Below are positions 46,299-55,862 of a DNA stretch of 64,000 nt, one piece after another. The notes under the pieces were generated by a model. That model saw only the letters and a program-made list of their open reading frames with translations, ran no database searches and was not told where the DNA came from. The stretch's first letter is position 1, and each line of letters opens with the position of its first letter. The position numbers and the translations under genes were made by a program. Origin of the DNA: Pseudoalteromonas piratica (lineage in GTDB: Bacteria; Pseudomonadota; Gammaproteobacteria; Enterobacterales; Alteromonadaceae); contig NZ_CP009888.1 of the NCBI RefSeq assembly GCF_000788395.1, positions 2,438,001 to 2,502,000 of the forward strand. Reading direction: 5' to 3'.

Positions 46299-48551
46299 CT
46301 AAAGCTGCTCGAACTCATCAACATTTATTACCGCTTGTCTGAGTGTTTCGTATTCAGTGAGCTTTGCTTTTTCTTCTTCTGAAAAATCATCATCGAGATC
46401 GGAGATTGCCCCTATTCGATCATATTTAATATCAAAACGTGCTTGTTTCATGGTCATTTCAAAACGCGAGATAAGCCCTTTTTGCTCGACTAAAAGGACC
46501 AATAAACGTTCCATATTTGATATATCAGAGTCAGGTTTTACATGACATAAATTACACAATCGCTCACGCATCACAGTGTTTGTACTGACACTTTTGATCA
46601 CTTGGTTAAAGTTCTCATCGTTTGGTTTACGATATGGGTTCCCCCAAGGAAACACGGTAATTCTAAGTAACTTGCCAAGGGTTATATTTGCAAAGAATGC
46701 TTCAAATGCCTGACCTATCTGATACAAACAATGGTCAATTGAGTAAGTAACAAAAGGTAAATCGGAGACTTGCCTACCATCGTCTTCATAACGTTTTAAA
46801 ACACTACTTGCTAAGTAAAGTTGACTCAATATATCACCAAGGCGTGCTGACGTTGCTTCTTTTCGTTTCAATGAACCTCCTAACAACAACATCGCGTAGT
46901 CTGAACAAAAGGCAAAAGACGCACTTAATTTAGTTAATGTTTGATAGTAATGCGCAACCGGACCGGCGCTCACCTTAGGCACAAACCAATGACAAGTTAG
47001 CGAATGGAAGAAACTAAAACCAAAATTACCCATGGTATGCACGATATGCTTACAGAGGTAGTCATCAAACTGGTTCAATCCAGCTTGTTCATCTTCAAAC
47101 GCTACCGCTTCCATTTCTTTCAAAATAAACGGATGGCACCGTGTTGCACCTTGGCCAAATATCATTAAACAGCGTGTAAGTATATTTGCCCCTTCAACGG
47201 TAATCGACACAGGCGTGCCTTTATAAGCACTTGCAAGACTATTACTCGGGCCATTTTGCACGGCTTTACCTGCTTGAATATCAAAGCCTCGGTTGATAAT
47301 GTCTCGGCCAAGTTCTGTCAGATGGTATTTTGTTATTGCAGTAATCACCGCTGGGCTTAGATTGAGATCAAGCGCGGTCGTGGTCATACGCCTTGCAGAT
47401 TCTGTGAGATAACTCATAGCTGCAATATGCGCCAGACTTTCAGCGACACCTTCAAACTGTGCGATGGGTAAGCCAAACTGTTTTCTAATTAACGCATAAG
47501 CAGTTGTAGTTCGTGTGGTTAAGTGAGCAGTTGCTGTTGCCAGTGCTGGTAGAGAAATCCCCCGGCCTGCGCTTAAACATTCAACAAGCATGCGCCAGCC
47601 TTTACCAATAAAGTCCTCACCGCCAATCAATGCATCAAGCGGCACAAATACATCTTCACCAGTGGTTGGACCATTCATAAATGCCATGCCCATAGGATCG
47701 TGACGTTTACCAGATGTAACGCCCTTTGTTTTGGCAGGAATAAGTGCGCAGCAAATACCTAAGTCTTCTTTATCGCCTAATAACCCATCAGGATCATATA
47801 ACTTAAATGCAAGACCAATCACCGTAGCAATCGGAGCTAACGTGATATACCGTTTTTGCCAATTGAGTTTAATGCCAATGGTCATTTTGTTTTTATAACG
47901 CTTTTTACACACGACACCATAATCTTGAATCGCCCCAGCGTCAGAGCCTGCATCAAGTGCTGTTAAAGCAAAGCAAGGCACTTCATCACCATTTGCCAAT
48001 TTTGGTAGCCAAAAGTCTTGCTGTTCTTGAGTACCATAATGGGCAAGTAATTCAGCAGGGCCAAGACTGTTTGGCACCATCACAGTCACCGCAGCCGATA
48101 AACTCGAACAGGCAATTTTGCTCACTATGGTGGAGTTTGCATAGGCTGAAAAACCATGACCGCCATGACTTTTCGGTACAATTAAAGCAAAAAAACCTTC
48201 TTCTTTAAGATACTGCCACACCGCTTTGGGTAAATCACGATCGGTAACAATTTGATGATCGTCCAGCATATCTAATAATGTAGTTACTTGATTATCGATG
48301 AATGCTTGCTCTTCGTGGCTGAGTTTGGGGCTTGGATAACTTCTAAATGTTTGCCAATTTGGTCGCCCAGAGAATAGTTCACCATCCCACCAAATATCCC
48401 CTGCTTCCATGGCTTGGCGCTCTGTTTCAGAAAGCGGCGGTAAGGCTTTTTTGAAGTAATTAAACACAGGTTTTGTTACAAATCTTAAGCGATTAGCACG
48501 GATCCCAAATACCGCTGCAATCGCAAAAACAATAATGATAAAAATCAACAT
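46299..48551 (-). CDS. fadE: Acyl-CoA dehydrogenase FadE
   Basis: About 750 residues, the long FadE-type enzyme that introduces the first double bond in fatty-acid beta-oxidation. An N-terminal membrane helix (MLIFIIIVFAIAAVFGI) is followed by the acyl-CoA dehydrogenase domains (FALTALDAGSDAGAIQDYG, GRGISLPALAT, RKQFGLPIAQFEGV), then EGANILTRCLMIFGQGATRCHPF and a C-terminal domain of about 270 residues found in FadE. ATG 48551 is chosen over the longer frame to 48590 because AGGAAAGG lies seven bases upstream and the membrane helix then starts at the first residue. No FadR or PsrA site was recognised. Confidence 0.93.
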   Translation of the reverse strand: MLIFIIIVFAIAAVFGIRANRLRFVTKPVFNYFKKALPPLSETERQAMEAGDIWWDGELFSGRPNWQTFRSYPSPKLSHEEQAFIDNQVTTLLDMLDDHQIVTDRDLPKAVWQYLKEEGFFALIVPKSHGGHGFSAYANSTIVSKIACSSLSAAVTVMVPNSLGPAELLAHYGTQEQQDFWLPKLANGDEVPCFALTALDAGSDAGAIQDYGVVCKKRYKNKMTIGIKLNWQKRYITLAPIATVIGLAFKLYDPDGLLGDKEDLGICCALIPAKTKGVTSGKRHDPMGMAFMNGPTTGEDVFVPLDALIGGEDFIGKGWRMLVECLSAGRGISLPALATATAHLTTRTTTAYALIRKQFGLPIAQFEGVAESLAHIAAMSYLTESARRMTTTALDLNLSPAVITAITKYHLTELGRDIINRGFDIQAGKAVQNGPSNSLASAYKGTPVSITVEGANILTRCLMIFGQGATRCHPFILKEMEAVAFEDEQAGLNQFDDYLCKHIVHTMGNFGFSFFHSLTCHWFVPKVSAGPVAHYYQTLTKLSASFAFCSDYAMLLLGGSLKRKEATSARLGDILSQLYLASSVLKRYEDDGRQVSDLPFVTYSIDHCLYQIGQAFEAFFANITLGKLLRITVFPWGNPYRKPNDENFNQVIKSVSTNTVMRERLCNLCHVKPDSDISNMERLLVLLVEQKGLISRFEMTMKQARFDIKYDRIGAISDLDDDFSEEEKAKLTEYETLRQAVINVDEFEQL

Positions 48552-48693
48552 TCTAAAACCTTTCCTGGACGTTATTTGACTCATATTCAAGTATGACTTA
48601 AACGCTGAAAAAGTCTAACTAGCATTTACCCAAAAACCGAGGCTTGCTAATATGCATTATTGGCCTAAGGCCATTACTTTAAGGGAAACAATA

Positions 48694-50523
48694 ATGACAT
48701 CATTTAAACTCTCACTACCAGCAATTTTGGTAGCATCAGCCGTTGCGTTAACCGGCTGTAATGCGAACAATTCAGAAAAATCAACTGCAACACAACAAGT
48801 AACAGCACAAGATGCAAAAGCGTTTTTAGCAAATACTGAAACAGAATTAATGGCGCTTTACAACGAAGTAAGCCGTGCAGAATGGATTTACGCTAACTTC
48901 ATTACTCATGACACTTCAAGTCTTTCTGCTGCTGCAAACGAAAAAATGACTGCTGCCGTAGTTCGTTTAGCGAATGAAGCGTCTAAGTTCGACAAATTAG
49001 ACCTAGACGAAGATAGCCGCCGTAAGCTAGATAAACTTAAGCTAGCACTCACCCTGCCTGCACCACAAGATCCAGCTAAAACAGCTGAGCTTTCAAAAAT
49101 CGTTGCTGAACTTGGCGGCCTGTATGGTAAAGGTAAATACTGTAAAGAAGACGGTAAGTGCTTAAGCCTTGGCGATATGACAGCAACCATGGCAACAAGC
49201 CGTGATTACGACGAGCTACTTGATATTTGGACTGGCTGGCGCGAAGTTGCTAAACCAATGCGTCCACTTTACGAGCAACAAGTTAAATTAACGAACCAAG
49301 GTGCTAACGAGCTTGGCTATGCAGATACAGGTGCAATGTGGCGTAGTAAATACGATATGCCAGCTGATGATTTTGCAAAAGAGCTAGATCGTATTTGGGG
49401 TCAAGTTAAGCCACTTTATAACTCTCTACACTGTCATGTTCGCGCAAAACTAGGCGAAAAATATGGTGAAGACAAAGTACCACAAGACAAGCCAATTCCA
49501 GCACACTTACTGGGTAACATGTGGGCACAAACGTGGGGCAACATCTACGATGTAGTTGCACCTGCGAATGCTGATCCAGGTTACGATGTAACTGAATTAC
49601 TTGCTAAGCACAACTATGATGAACTAAAAATGGTGCGCGGTGCAGAGAAATTCTTTACGTCAATGGGCTTTGCACCATTACCAGAGACATTCTACGAGCG
49701 CTCACTGTTTACTAAACCACAAGATCGCGACGTGCAATGTCACGCATCAGCTTGGAACTTAGATAGCAAAGACGATTTACGTATTAAGATGTGTATCCAA
49801 CGTACTGGTGAAGAATTCTCAGTAATTCACCACGAACTAGGCCACAACTTCTACCAGCGCGCTTACAACACGCAACCAATTTACTACCAAGAAAGTGCCA
49901 ACGATGGCTTCCACGAAGCAATTGGTGACACTATCGCTCTTTCTGTAACACCGGGTTACTTAAAAGAGATTGGTTTACTTGATGAAGTACCAGATGAATC
50001 AAAAGATATCGGTCTTCTTATGAAAATGGCAATGGATAAAATTGCATTTATCCCATTTGGCCTACTTGTTGACCAATGGCGCTGGAAAGTATTCTCAGGT
50101 GAAGTAACGCCAGAAAACTACAACCAAGCATGGTGGGAACTGCGTGAGAAGTATCAAGGTGTAGCGGCTCCTGTAGCACGTACTGAAGAACACTTTGATC
50201 CAGGCGCAAAATACCACGTACCAGGTAATACACCTTATACACGTTATTTCCTAGCGCACATTCTACAATTTGAATTCCACCGTGCACTGTGTGAAATCGC
50301 AGGTAGCAAAGAGTCTATTCACCGTTGTAGCGTTTATAATTCAAAAGAAGCAGGCGAACGTTTAGATGCGATGCTGAAAATGGGTTCTAGCCGTCCATGG
50401 CAAGAAGCGCTTGCAAGCGTAACGGGTAAACCAGAAATGGATGCAACTGCAATTCTTGATTACTTTGCACCATTACAAAAATATTTAGATGAGCAAAACA
50501 AAGGCCGCCAGTGCGGTTGGTAA
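48694..50523 (+). CDS. M2-family peptidyl-dipeptidase (bacterial ACE homologue), lipoprotein
   Basis: A protein of about 609 residues. A signal peptide with lipobox (ALTGC, Cys22) suggests a lipid anchor in the periplasm. The catalytic zinc motif HHELGH (His380, Glu381, His384) and downstream FHEAIGDTIALS (third ligand Glu) are those of angiotensin-converting enzyme; WNL, LGNMWAQTWGNIYD and ARTEEHFDPGAKYHVP also match. It removes C-terminal dipeptides from oligopeptides and probably serves peptide nutrition. ATG 48694 has AAGGGA upstream; the longer frame to 48652 is rejected. A 162-bp repeat follows directly. Confidence 0.92.
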   Translation: MTSFKLSLPAILVASAVALTGCNANNSEKSTATQQVTAQDAKAFLANTETELMALYNEVSRAEWIYANFITHDTSSLSAAANEKMTAAVVRLANEASKFDKLDLDEDSRRKLDKLKLALTLPAPQDPAKTAELSKIVAELGGLYGKGKYCKEDGKCLSLGDMTATMATSRDYDELLDIWTGWREVAKPMRPLYEQQVKLTNQGANELGYADTGAMWRSKYDMPADDFAKELDRIWGQVKPLYNSLHCHVRAKLGEKYGEDKVPQDKPIPAHLLGNMWAQTWGNIYDVVAPANADPGYDVTELLAKHNYDELKMVRGAEKFFTSMGFAPLPETFYERSLFTKPQDRDVQCHASAWNLDSKDDLRIKMCIQRTGEEFSVIHHELGHNFYQRAYNTQPIYYQESANDGFHEAIGDTIALSVTPGYLKEIGLLDEVPDESKDIGLLMKMAMDKIAFIPFGLLVDQWRWKVFSGEVTPENYNQAWWELREKYQGVAAPVARTEEHFDPGAKYHVPGNTPYTRYFLAHILQFEFHRALCEIAGSKESIHRCSVYNSKEAGERLDAMLKMGSSRPWQEALASVTGKPEMDATAILDYFAPLQKYLDEQNKGRQCGW

Positions 50524-50527
50524 TCTA

Positions 50528-50689
50528 ATACCAATTCTGTTAACTATGTGATCAGGGATAGCGCTGGATAAATGAAATGGTAACAAGGCGGAATTTTTCT
50601 TATGTAGTTGTTCTACATTGATAAATTTTAACGCAGTTAGCATGATATTTAGCCCGCTAGGATGATCAGCTATTTAAGTGAATTGGTAT
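50528..50689. repeat. 162-bp dispersed repeat, copy B
   Basis: Same length and same inverted ends (ATACCAATT/AATTGGTAT) as the copy at 26542-26703, with about 18 differences by eye (close to 89% identity). The inner hairpin stem ATGTAG/CTACAT is conserved while its loop varies. It lies between the convergent ACE and porin genes, four bases after the ACE stop. Confidence 0.85.
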
Positions 50690-50703
50690 AACTTAACTTA
50701 AAC

Positions 50704-50737
50704 AAAAAAACCGCTGAAATTCAGCGGTTTTTTATTG
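50704..50737 (-). terminator. Terminator of the metC-led operon, near-symmetric
   Basis: AACCGCTGA and TCAGCGGTT with flanking A and T runs, just after the porin stop; usable in both directions. Confidence 0.9.
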
Positions 50738-50748
50738 TTTAAATAGTT

Positions 50749-51504
50749 TTAAAACTGGCCGTAAACAGCAAAAACAAGGGCTTCATCAATATCTTGATAG
50801 CCAATTGAAAAAGCAAAATTGGCGTCCGTATAGTATTTCGCTTTTACTTCAAACTTACCATCATTAACACCAACACCCGCAGAGATTGCTTGGTTTAGAT
50901 AGTAGGTACCGAACACACGAGTAACGATATCATTTCCAGTTTCAGTAACCGATGCATCAACGGCTAAATGCTGCGCGCTGTTTAGTGCCATAAAATAGCG
51001 AGAAGCCAGCTCCCAACTATCAAAATCCACCTCAGTATCAAAACTAAACGCAAGATAATCAATGCGGTTAATTTGATGGTTGTATTCAGCGCGAGCATAT
51101 ACTTCGCCGTCGGCGTTATCGGCATCACTGTAACGGGCACTTACTTTAAAATCATCATTTAATAAAAAGCCAGCGCCGACACTGTAGGCATCAAAGTCTC
51201 CCTGTTTGGCAACGTCTGCGGTGATAAATACATTATTTGGCAAGAAATACTCGCCACCTAAATTGTACGCATTATCATCAGCAAAATTATTAATGGAACC
51301 ATACAAGTTAGTATCGGTATTTAAATAACCAAACTCATCTAGCACACCTATCATTGCCTGCGGCTTGAAAAAATAATGACTGCTCAATGCAAACCCATCG
51401 TAGTTATCAGCATTTACATAATTAAACTCATTAAATGATTGATAGCTCGCAGCATTTGCGCCCGCAGATACTAGCAATAAAGAAGATAAAATTAGTTTTT
51501 TCAT
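50749..51504 (-). CDS. Putative outer-membrane porin-like protein
   Basis: A 251-residue protein. A clear signal peptide (MKKLILSSLLLVSAGANA) is followed by alternating beta-strand sequence rich in Tyr, Asp and Asn (SYQSFNEFNYVNADNYDGF, GVGVNDGKFEVKAKYYTD) and a C-terminal Phe (VFAVYGQF), the signal for barrel assembly. It fits a small outer-membrane barrel of the putative porin type. It is the last gene of the probable metC-led operon, 13 bases after the PH-domain gene. Confidence 0.72.
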   Translation of the reverse strand: MKKLILSSLLLVSAGANAASYQSFNEFNYVNADNYDGFALSSHYFFKPQAMIGVLDEFGYLNTDTNLYGSINNFADDNAYNLGGEYFLPNNVFITADVAKQGDFDAYSVGAGFLLNDDFKVSARYSDADNADGEVYARAEYNHQINRIDYLAFSFDTEVDFDSWELASRYFMALNSAQHLAVDASVTETGNDIVTRVFGTYYLNQAISAGVGVNDGKFEVKAKYYTDANFAFSIGYQDIDEALVFAVYGQF

Positions 51505-51517
51505 ATTGTGTGTTGCA

Positions 51518-51895
51518 CTACCCTAATGTGTACTGGCTCAGAATTTTGTAGACTTGGTCAATATCATCACCCGCTTTGAACTCTTTTGTCATTGGGTTTG
51601 GCTCTGAGCCTAACCAGATCTTTAATTCTGCATCGAGATCAAAGGTGCCCGCTGACTCTTTACTAAATTTAGTGATTTTACCGTAAGGGATAGACAGCAC
51701 TTCCGCTTTATTGCCACGAACGCCTTGGCGGTCAACCAAAATTAAGCGCTTGTTGGTAAACACCATGACATCACGGATCACTTTGTACGCTTTTTCGACT
51801 TGTTCACCATCTATAAGCGCTGAGTCTATAAAACGCTCTACTTCTTCGCTATCTACTTCGCTCGCATTTCCTATTAAACCTGATAAAAGTCCCAT
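51518..51895 (-). CDS. Bacterial PH-domain protein
   Basis: A 125-residue cytoplasmic protein with the bacterial pleckstrin-homology pattern: AYKVIRDVMVFTNKRLILVDRQG, then SIPYGKITKFSKESAG and LKIWLGSEPNP, ending in a helix (DDIDQVYKILSQYTL). It starts at ATG with AAAGGAG upstream. Bacterial PH proteins of this type are widespread and have no settled role. It lies 14 bases after the phosphotransferase gene. Confidence 0.85.
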   Translation of the reverse strand: MGLLSGLIGNASEVDSEEVERFIDSALIDGEQVEKAYKVIRDVMVFTNKRLILVDRQGVRGNKAEVLSIPYGKITKFSKESAGTFDLDAELKIWLGSEPNPMTKEFKAGDDIDQVYKILSQYTLG

Positions 51896-51909
51896 GATTA
51901 GCTCCTTTG

Positions 51910-52929
51910 CTATGGTAACGGGAAAAGATACTGTTCAGCATCTGGCCAATTGGTGCATTGTTTTACACCTGGCACATATTCAATAAGGTAATTTAAATTA
52001 CCTGTATGTCGTAATAAAGTCAGTGTCATTAAGCTATTTAAAAAGGCTCGTTTATCATCAATTTGATATAAATAACTTTCTAAAAACTGTTGAAACACCT
52101 CAGTTCTACCTTTTGCAATTAATAATCCCACTGTGGTGAATTCAAACACCGGTTCATTGCATATGATGGCATCACCAAAATCAATTACACCAGACAGTAT
52201 AGCCCCTGAATCAGATCGCTTAACGAGTAAATTACCCGGGTGCAAATCACTGTGTATTAGGTATAAATTACTTGTTTCAGGCGCTTTGTAAGGTGTATGA
52301 GCAATATAAGGGATAAAATCGGCTAAAAAATCTGCGCGTAAACCTTGTCGCTTTCGGCGGGCGTAACTATTGTGGTATTGCGCTTCAATAAATGCCTGCC
52401 AATCTTTATAAAGTACGCTTGATTTCTCCATAGGTATACTGTGCATTTGCAAGCAAAAGCGCCCTAGCTGATCTGCAATCGATTTTTGCTCTTCAAGTGT
52501 TAGTTCGTTATACACATCTGAGAGTAACTGACCTTCCAAGCCTTCGGTAACAATGTATCCCCAATTATTAATTTCGCCATGGGCAATCAATTTAGGTGTT
52601 GCTATCGGCAGTGATGCGTTATCGCAAAGGCGTAACGCTTCAGCCTCATGGTGATATTGAAAAAGCCAGTTTGGCGCAATAAATTTAATGTAAAACAATT
52701 GTTTACTGGCACTTTCCAATAAAAATGTGGGATTTTCACCTGAGCTTGCACGCTGTAACACAGTAAGTGCCAAGTCATTGTTTTCACATATTTGTTCAAT
52801 CAGTGGTTGCCAGTGCTTTTCATCGGTAAAATCGCAAATAGCACAGGCAAGCTCATAGCTTGGCTCTGTTGGTAAATCTAATGCGTTGAAGTTTTTAATC
52901 AAATAACTGGTTTTCAAGCGTTTTTCCAT
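51910..52929 (-). CDS. Aminoglycoside/choline phosphotransferase-fold kinase
   Basis: About 339 residues with the APH kinase fold. The Brenner-type catalytic motif is HSDLHPGNLLV with the catalytic Asp and Asn, and VIDFGDAI supplies the metal-binding Asp; FYIKF supplies the ATP-binding lysine strand. The natural substrate is unknown; homologues phosphorylate choline, homoserine, sugars or antibiotics, and neighbours here give no clear answer. ATG 52929 is preferred over the frame start at 53016, as it overlaps the ABC ATPase by only 35 bases. No strong ribosome binding site, so coupling to the ATPase is likely. Confidence 0.8.
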   Translation of the reverse strand: MEKRLKTSYLIKNFNALDLPTEPSYELACAICDFTDEKHWQPLIEQICENNDLALTVLQRASSGENPTFLLESASKQLFYIKFIAPNWLFQYHHEAEALRLCDNASLPIATPKLIAHGEINNWGYIVTEGLEGQLLSDVYNELTLEEQKSIADQLGRFCLQMHSIPMEKSSVLYKDWQAFIEAQYHNSYARRKRQGLRADFLADFIPYIAHTPYKAPETSNLYLIHSDLHPGNLLVKRSDSGAILSGVIDFGDAIICNEPVFEFTTVGLLIAKGRTEVFQQFLESYLYQIDDKRAFLNSLMTLTLLRHTGNLNYLIEYVPGVKQCTNWPDAEQYLFPLP

Positions 52930-53782
52930 TATAAATTTGCTGATATGCAATGCTCTGTTGATGTAAACATTGCAGTAACTGAATATCAAAGTCAGTGACA
53001 CTGGCATCATATTCAATTAAGTATTCACGTGATTGAGTTACTTTTAAGTTTCTTAAGCCATTAAGCTCAGCAATCACGTTATCTAAATTATCTAAATCCT
53101 GTTTCAATCTCAGCGTTAAATAGGCCTGTGAAGTGGTATCACCATCACCTGAGTATTGTTTTAAACTGCCCGCTTCAAACACAAATACACGTTGGCACAA
53201 TCGCTCAAGCTCAGCTAAATCGTGTGAGCTTAGAATAAAGGTAATATCTTTACTTAAACTCGCGATGAGTTCTCGGACTTCTTTGGCATGCACAGGGTCA
53301 AGGCCCGCTGTGGCCTCATCAAGCAATACAAAAGACGGGTTACCAATTAGTGATTGCGCAATACACGCACGTTTACGCATACCATGAGAAAGCTCTTGTG
53401 GTTTTTTAGTTTTATGTTCCAATAACCCCACTAAGCCAAGTACACGAGAAACCTCAGCTATTCCCTCGCTTTTAGTAAAGCCTTGAAGTTTAGAAAAAAA
53501 AGCCAGTTGTTTTTCTATGGTAAAACGCGGATCAAGTTGCGCATCTTGCGGCAGCACGGCAAGTTTTCCAAATTGCTCACTATGGGGTATCGCCTTGCCA
53601 TCAAACAGTACTTCACCGCTACTCGGTGAAATAAACCCTGAAATTAGGCTAAAAAGCGTGGTTTTACCTGCCCCATTAGGACCTATAATCGCTACTGGCT
53701 CGCCACTTGGAATGGTCATGGATACATCAATCAGGACTTTGTTAGACGCAAAGTGCTTACTTACATTTTTAAGTTCAATCAT
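52895..53782 (-). CDS. ABC transporter ATP-binding protein
   Basis: A 295-residue ATPase. Walker A GPNGAGKT is at residues 34-41, the Q-loop in LPQD near 77-80, signature LSHGM at 131-135, Walker B and catalytic Glu in FVLLDEATAGLDP (151-163), and the H-loop His187. The C-terminal 70 residues are an accessory domain. It pairs with the ABC-2 permease gene two bases upstream, which suggests an exporter or membrane-remodelling transporter (no binding protein is encoded nearby). The substrate is unknown. Confidence 0.92.
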   Translation of the reverse strand: MIELKNVSKHFASNKVLIDVSMTIPSGEPVAIIGPNGAGKTTLFSLISGFISPSSGEVLFDGKAIPHSEQFGKLAVLPQDAQLDPRFTIEKQLAFFSKLQGFTKSEGIAEVSRVLGLVGLLEHKTKKPQELSHGMRKRACIAQSLIGNPSFVLLDEATAGLDPVHAKEVRELIASLSKDITFILSSHDLAELERLCQRVFVFEAGSLKQYSGDGDTTSQAYLTLRLKQDLDNLDNVIAELNGLRNLKVTQSREYLIEYDASVTDFDIQLLQCLHQQSIAYQQIYNGKTLENQLFD

Positions 53783-53784
53783 GG

Positions 53785-54606
53785 TTATACCCCTTGTTTC
53801 TTAAATAATGTAAAGGTTAAAGCACCGTAAGCTACTGTTTGCGCTACAGGAAGCAAATACTGTTCAGCCTTGCTAGCTGATAAAGATAAGGTGTTAAACA
53901 AATTAGCGTTAGGTAATAAATAACTCAGTAACTCAAGCCCCTGCCACACATATTCTGCAAGTAAGCCAATAATAATACTGCCCAAAGTAAGTAATAACAG
54001 ACAATGCACTATCGCTTGTTTAGATGAAGTGGAATAGACGTTAAGTAACAACATAAAAGCAATCATAGGTAACACAACAAACACTAAATCGATAAAAATG
54101 CTGCTACTTAAATTAAGTGCTGCTGCCAATTGTGTGCTGTCGTTCCATACAATCAAAATATTGCTTGCTATTAACGCAAGTAAGATAAACGAGCTAACGA
54201 CTAATACTTGCCCTAAAAAACGCCCAAGCAATAAATCTTCTCGTTTTGCTCGCAGTAATAAAAATCGAATGGTACCACGTGCCTTATCACCACAAAGTTG
54301 ATCGGCAGAAGAAAACATCGCAAAAAATGGAAAGGTAAGCACCGCAACTAACCAAAACACAATCAATTCAGGGACCGGCCAGCTTGATAAATTTTCAAGC
54401 CCCACTTCGCCAAGAATTTGCGTTATAAAACGTTCAAATTGGGGATTTTTGAAAAACGCAGCGCCTTTTGCCACCACATTGGTCAAAATAAGTGCCCAGA
54501 TAGCAAGGTAGCTAATAATGGCAACTAGCCCTCTTTTTGAAAATAAAAACCGTGAAAACTCAAATTGTGCAAATGCAATTACACGGTGAAAGCTAGTTGA
54601 AACCAT
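53785..54606 (-). CDS. ABC-2 type transporter permease
   Basis: A 273-residue inner-membrane protein with about six helices: one near 24-45, others at about 83-103, 132-152, 168-190, 200-222 and 245-265. The first long loop carries SADQLCGDKARGTIRFLLLRAKREDLLLGR, a pattern typical of ABC-2/NosY-like permeases. It is encoded between metC and the ATPase gene in the same operon. Confidence 0.85.
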   Translation of the reverse strand: MVSTSFHRVIAFAQFEFSRFLFSKRGLVAIISYLAIWALILTNVVAKGAAFFKNPQFERFITQILGEVGLENLSSWPVPELIVFWLVAVLTFPFFAMFSSADQLCGDKARGTIRFLLLRAKREDLLLGRFLGQVLVVSSFILLALIASNILIVWNDSTQLAAALNLSSSIFIDLVFVVLPMIAFMLLLNVYSTSSKQAIVHCLLLLTLGSIIIGLLAEYVWQGLELLSYLLPNANLFNTLSLSASKAEQYLLPVAQTVAYGALTFTLFKKQGV

Positions 54607-54615
54607 AAAAATCCT

Positions 54616-55791
54616 TTATTTTAATTGTGCTTGGAAACGCTCAAGTCCTGCTTTTAAGTCCAGTTTAAGGTCTTCTACGTCTTCAAGTCCAACATGAATT
54701 CGCACCAAAGGTCCTGAAAAATCATAATTTGTTACGGTACGAATGCGATTAAAGCTACTTGTAACTGTAATCAAGCTTTCAAAGCCACCCCATGAATAAC
54801 CCATTTTGAAATGGCTCATACCATCTAATAACGCAGTAATCGCAGCTTTATTACCGCCTTTTAAAACAAAACTGAAAAGCCCAGTGCTACCACTAAAGTC
54901 ACGCTTAAAGACCTCTGAGCCAGGGCACGAATCAAACATTGGGTGACGCACATGATCCACAAGTGGATGTTCATTTAACCAGTGAGCAATGTCTAATGCT
55001 GCTTGCTCATGCTGTTTTAAACGCACTGGCATGGTACGCAGGCCACGCAGCGCTAAATAAGCATCATCGGCAGAAGTACATTGCCCCATTAAATACGCAT
55101 TTTCACGTAGTTGCTCCCAGCAGGCTTCATTTGCAATCGCAACGCCCATCATCACATCTGAATGACCAACAATGTATTTGGTTGCCGCTTGAATGGACAC
55201 ATCTACACCATGTGTGAGTGGTTTAAAAAAATAACCATTACCGTAAGTGTTATCAATAAACACTAATAAATCATGTGCTTTAGCAATTTTGGTAAGAAGC
55301 GGTACATCTTGCACTTCCATGGTAATGGAGCCAGGTGCTTCTAAAAACAACAATACGGTATTGTCTTGGATCAGGTCTTCGATATCTTCACCAATCATCG
55401 GGTCGTAATAAGTAGTGCTCACGCCCATATTGGCTAAAATTTTGTCACAAAAATCGCGTGTTGGCTCGTACGCCGTATCCACCATTAAAATATGGTCACC
55501 GGTTTTTACAAACGACAAAATAGCGTTACTTACCGCTGCCGCGCCACTTGGGAATAACGCACAACCAGCACCTTGTTCAAGTTCTGCAATGGCATCTTGT
55601 AGGGCAAAGTGAGTATGGGTGCCACGACGCCCGTAAAATAGAGCTTGTTCACCGCGTTTTGCGGTGTTTTCTTTCATTTGCGCAACAGAGTCAAATACTA
55701 TGGTTGAAGCGCGCTGTACAACCGGATTCACCACGCCTTGGGTATATTTTGTTTTACGACCTGCGTGAATAATTTGGGTATTAGCTTTCAT
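54616..55791 (-). CDS. metC: Cystathionine beta-lyase
   Basis: A 391-residue PLP enzyme of the Cys/Met metabolism family that cleaves cystathionine to homocysteine, pyruvate and ammonia. The N-terminus NTQIIHAGRKTKYTQG, YGRRGTHTHFALQ near 54-66, SGAAAVSNAIL and the PLP lysine in QAATKYIVGHSD (about residue 204), then SWGGFESL, match MetC rather than MetB. It starts ten bases before the permease gene and heads a probable six-gene operon. Its promoter carries two MetJ boxes. Confidence 0.93.
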   Translation of the reverse strand: MKANTQIIHAGRKTKYTQGVVNPVVQRASTIVFDSVAQMKENTAKRGEQALFYGRRGTHTHFALQDAIAELEQGAGCALFPSGAAAVSNAILSFVKTGDHILMVDTAYEPTRDFCDKILANMGVSTTYYDPMIGEDIEDLIQDNTVLLFLEAPGSITMEVQDVPLLTKIAKAHDLLVFIDNTYGNGYFFKPLTHGVDVSIQAATKYIVGHSDVMMGVAIANEACWEQLRENAYLMGQCTSADDAYLALRGLRTMPVRLKQHEQAALDIAHWLNEHPLVDHVRHPMFDSCPGSEVFKRDFSGSTGLFSFVLKGGNKAAITALLDGMSHFKMGYSWGGFESLITVTSSFNRIRTVTNYDFSGPLVRIHVGLEDVEDLKLDLKAGLERFQAQLK

Positions 55792-55823
55792 TAATCAAAT
55801 CTACTCTTGGTTCTGTTGCAAAT

Positions 55824-55852
55824 ATTAAATAGACTTTTAGACGTCTAATCAA
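55824..55852 (-). promoter_or_regulatory. metC promoter with MetJ operator in the spacer
   Basis: On the minus strand TTGATT (55847-55852) and TTTAAT (55824-55829) are exactly 17 bases apart. The spacer holds two adjacent 8-bp met boxes, AGACGTCT (55839-55846, perfect) and AAAAGTCT (55831-55838, six of eight). MetJ with S-adenosylmethionine binds tandem met boxes, so the enzyme would be repressed when methionine is plentiful. Confidence 0.75.
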
Positions 55853-55862
55853 ATCAAATTTG

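Noticed and set aside
48661..48673. Palindrome TGGCCTAAGGCCA upstream of the ACE-type gene
   Set aside because: Short, close to the start codon, with no matching site elsewhere in the window and no promoter-like spacing; probably chance.
51910..55791. Antibiotic resistance island (APH-fold kinase plus ABC transporter)
   Set aside because: Base composition and spacing match the neighbours, no mobile element flanks it, and the kinase has no aminoglycoside-specific signature; a housekeeping role is as likely.
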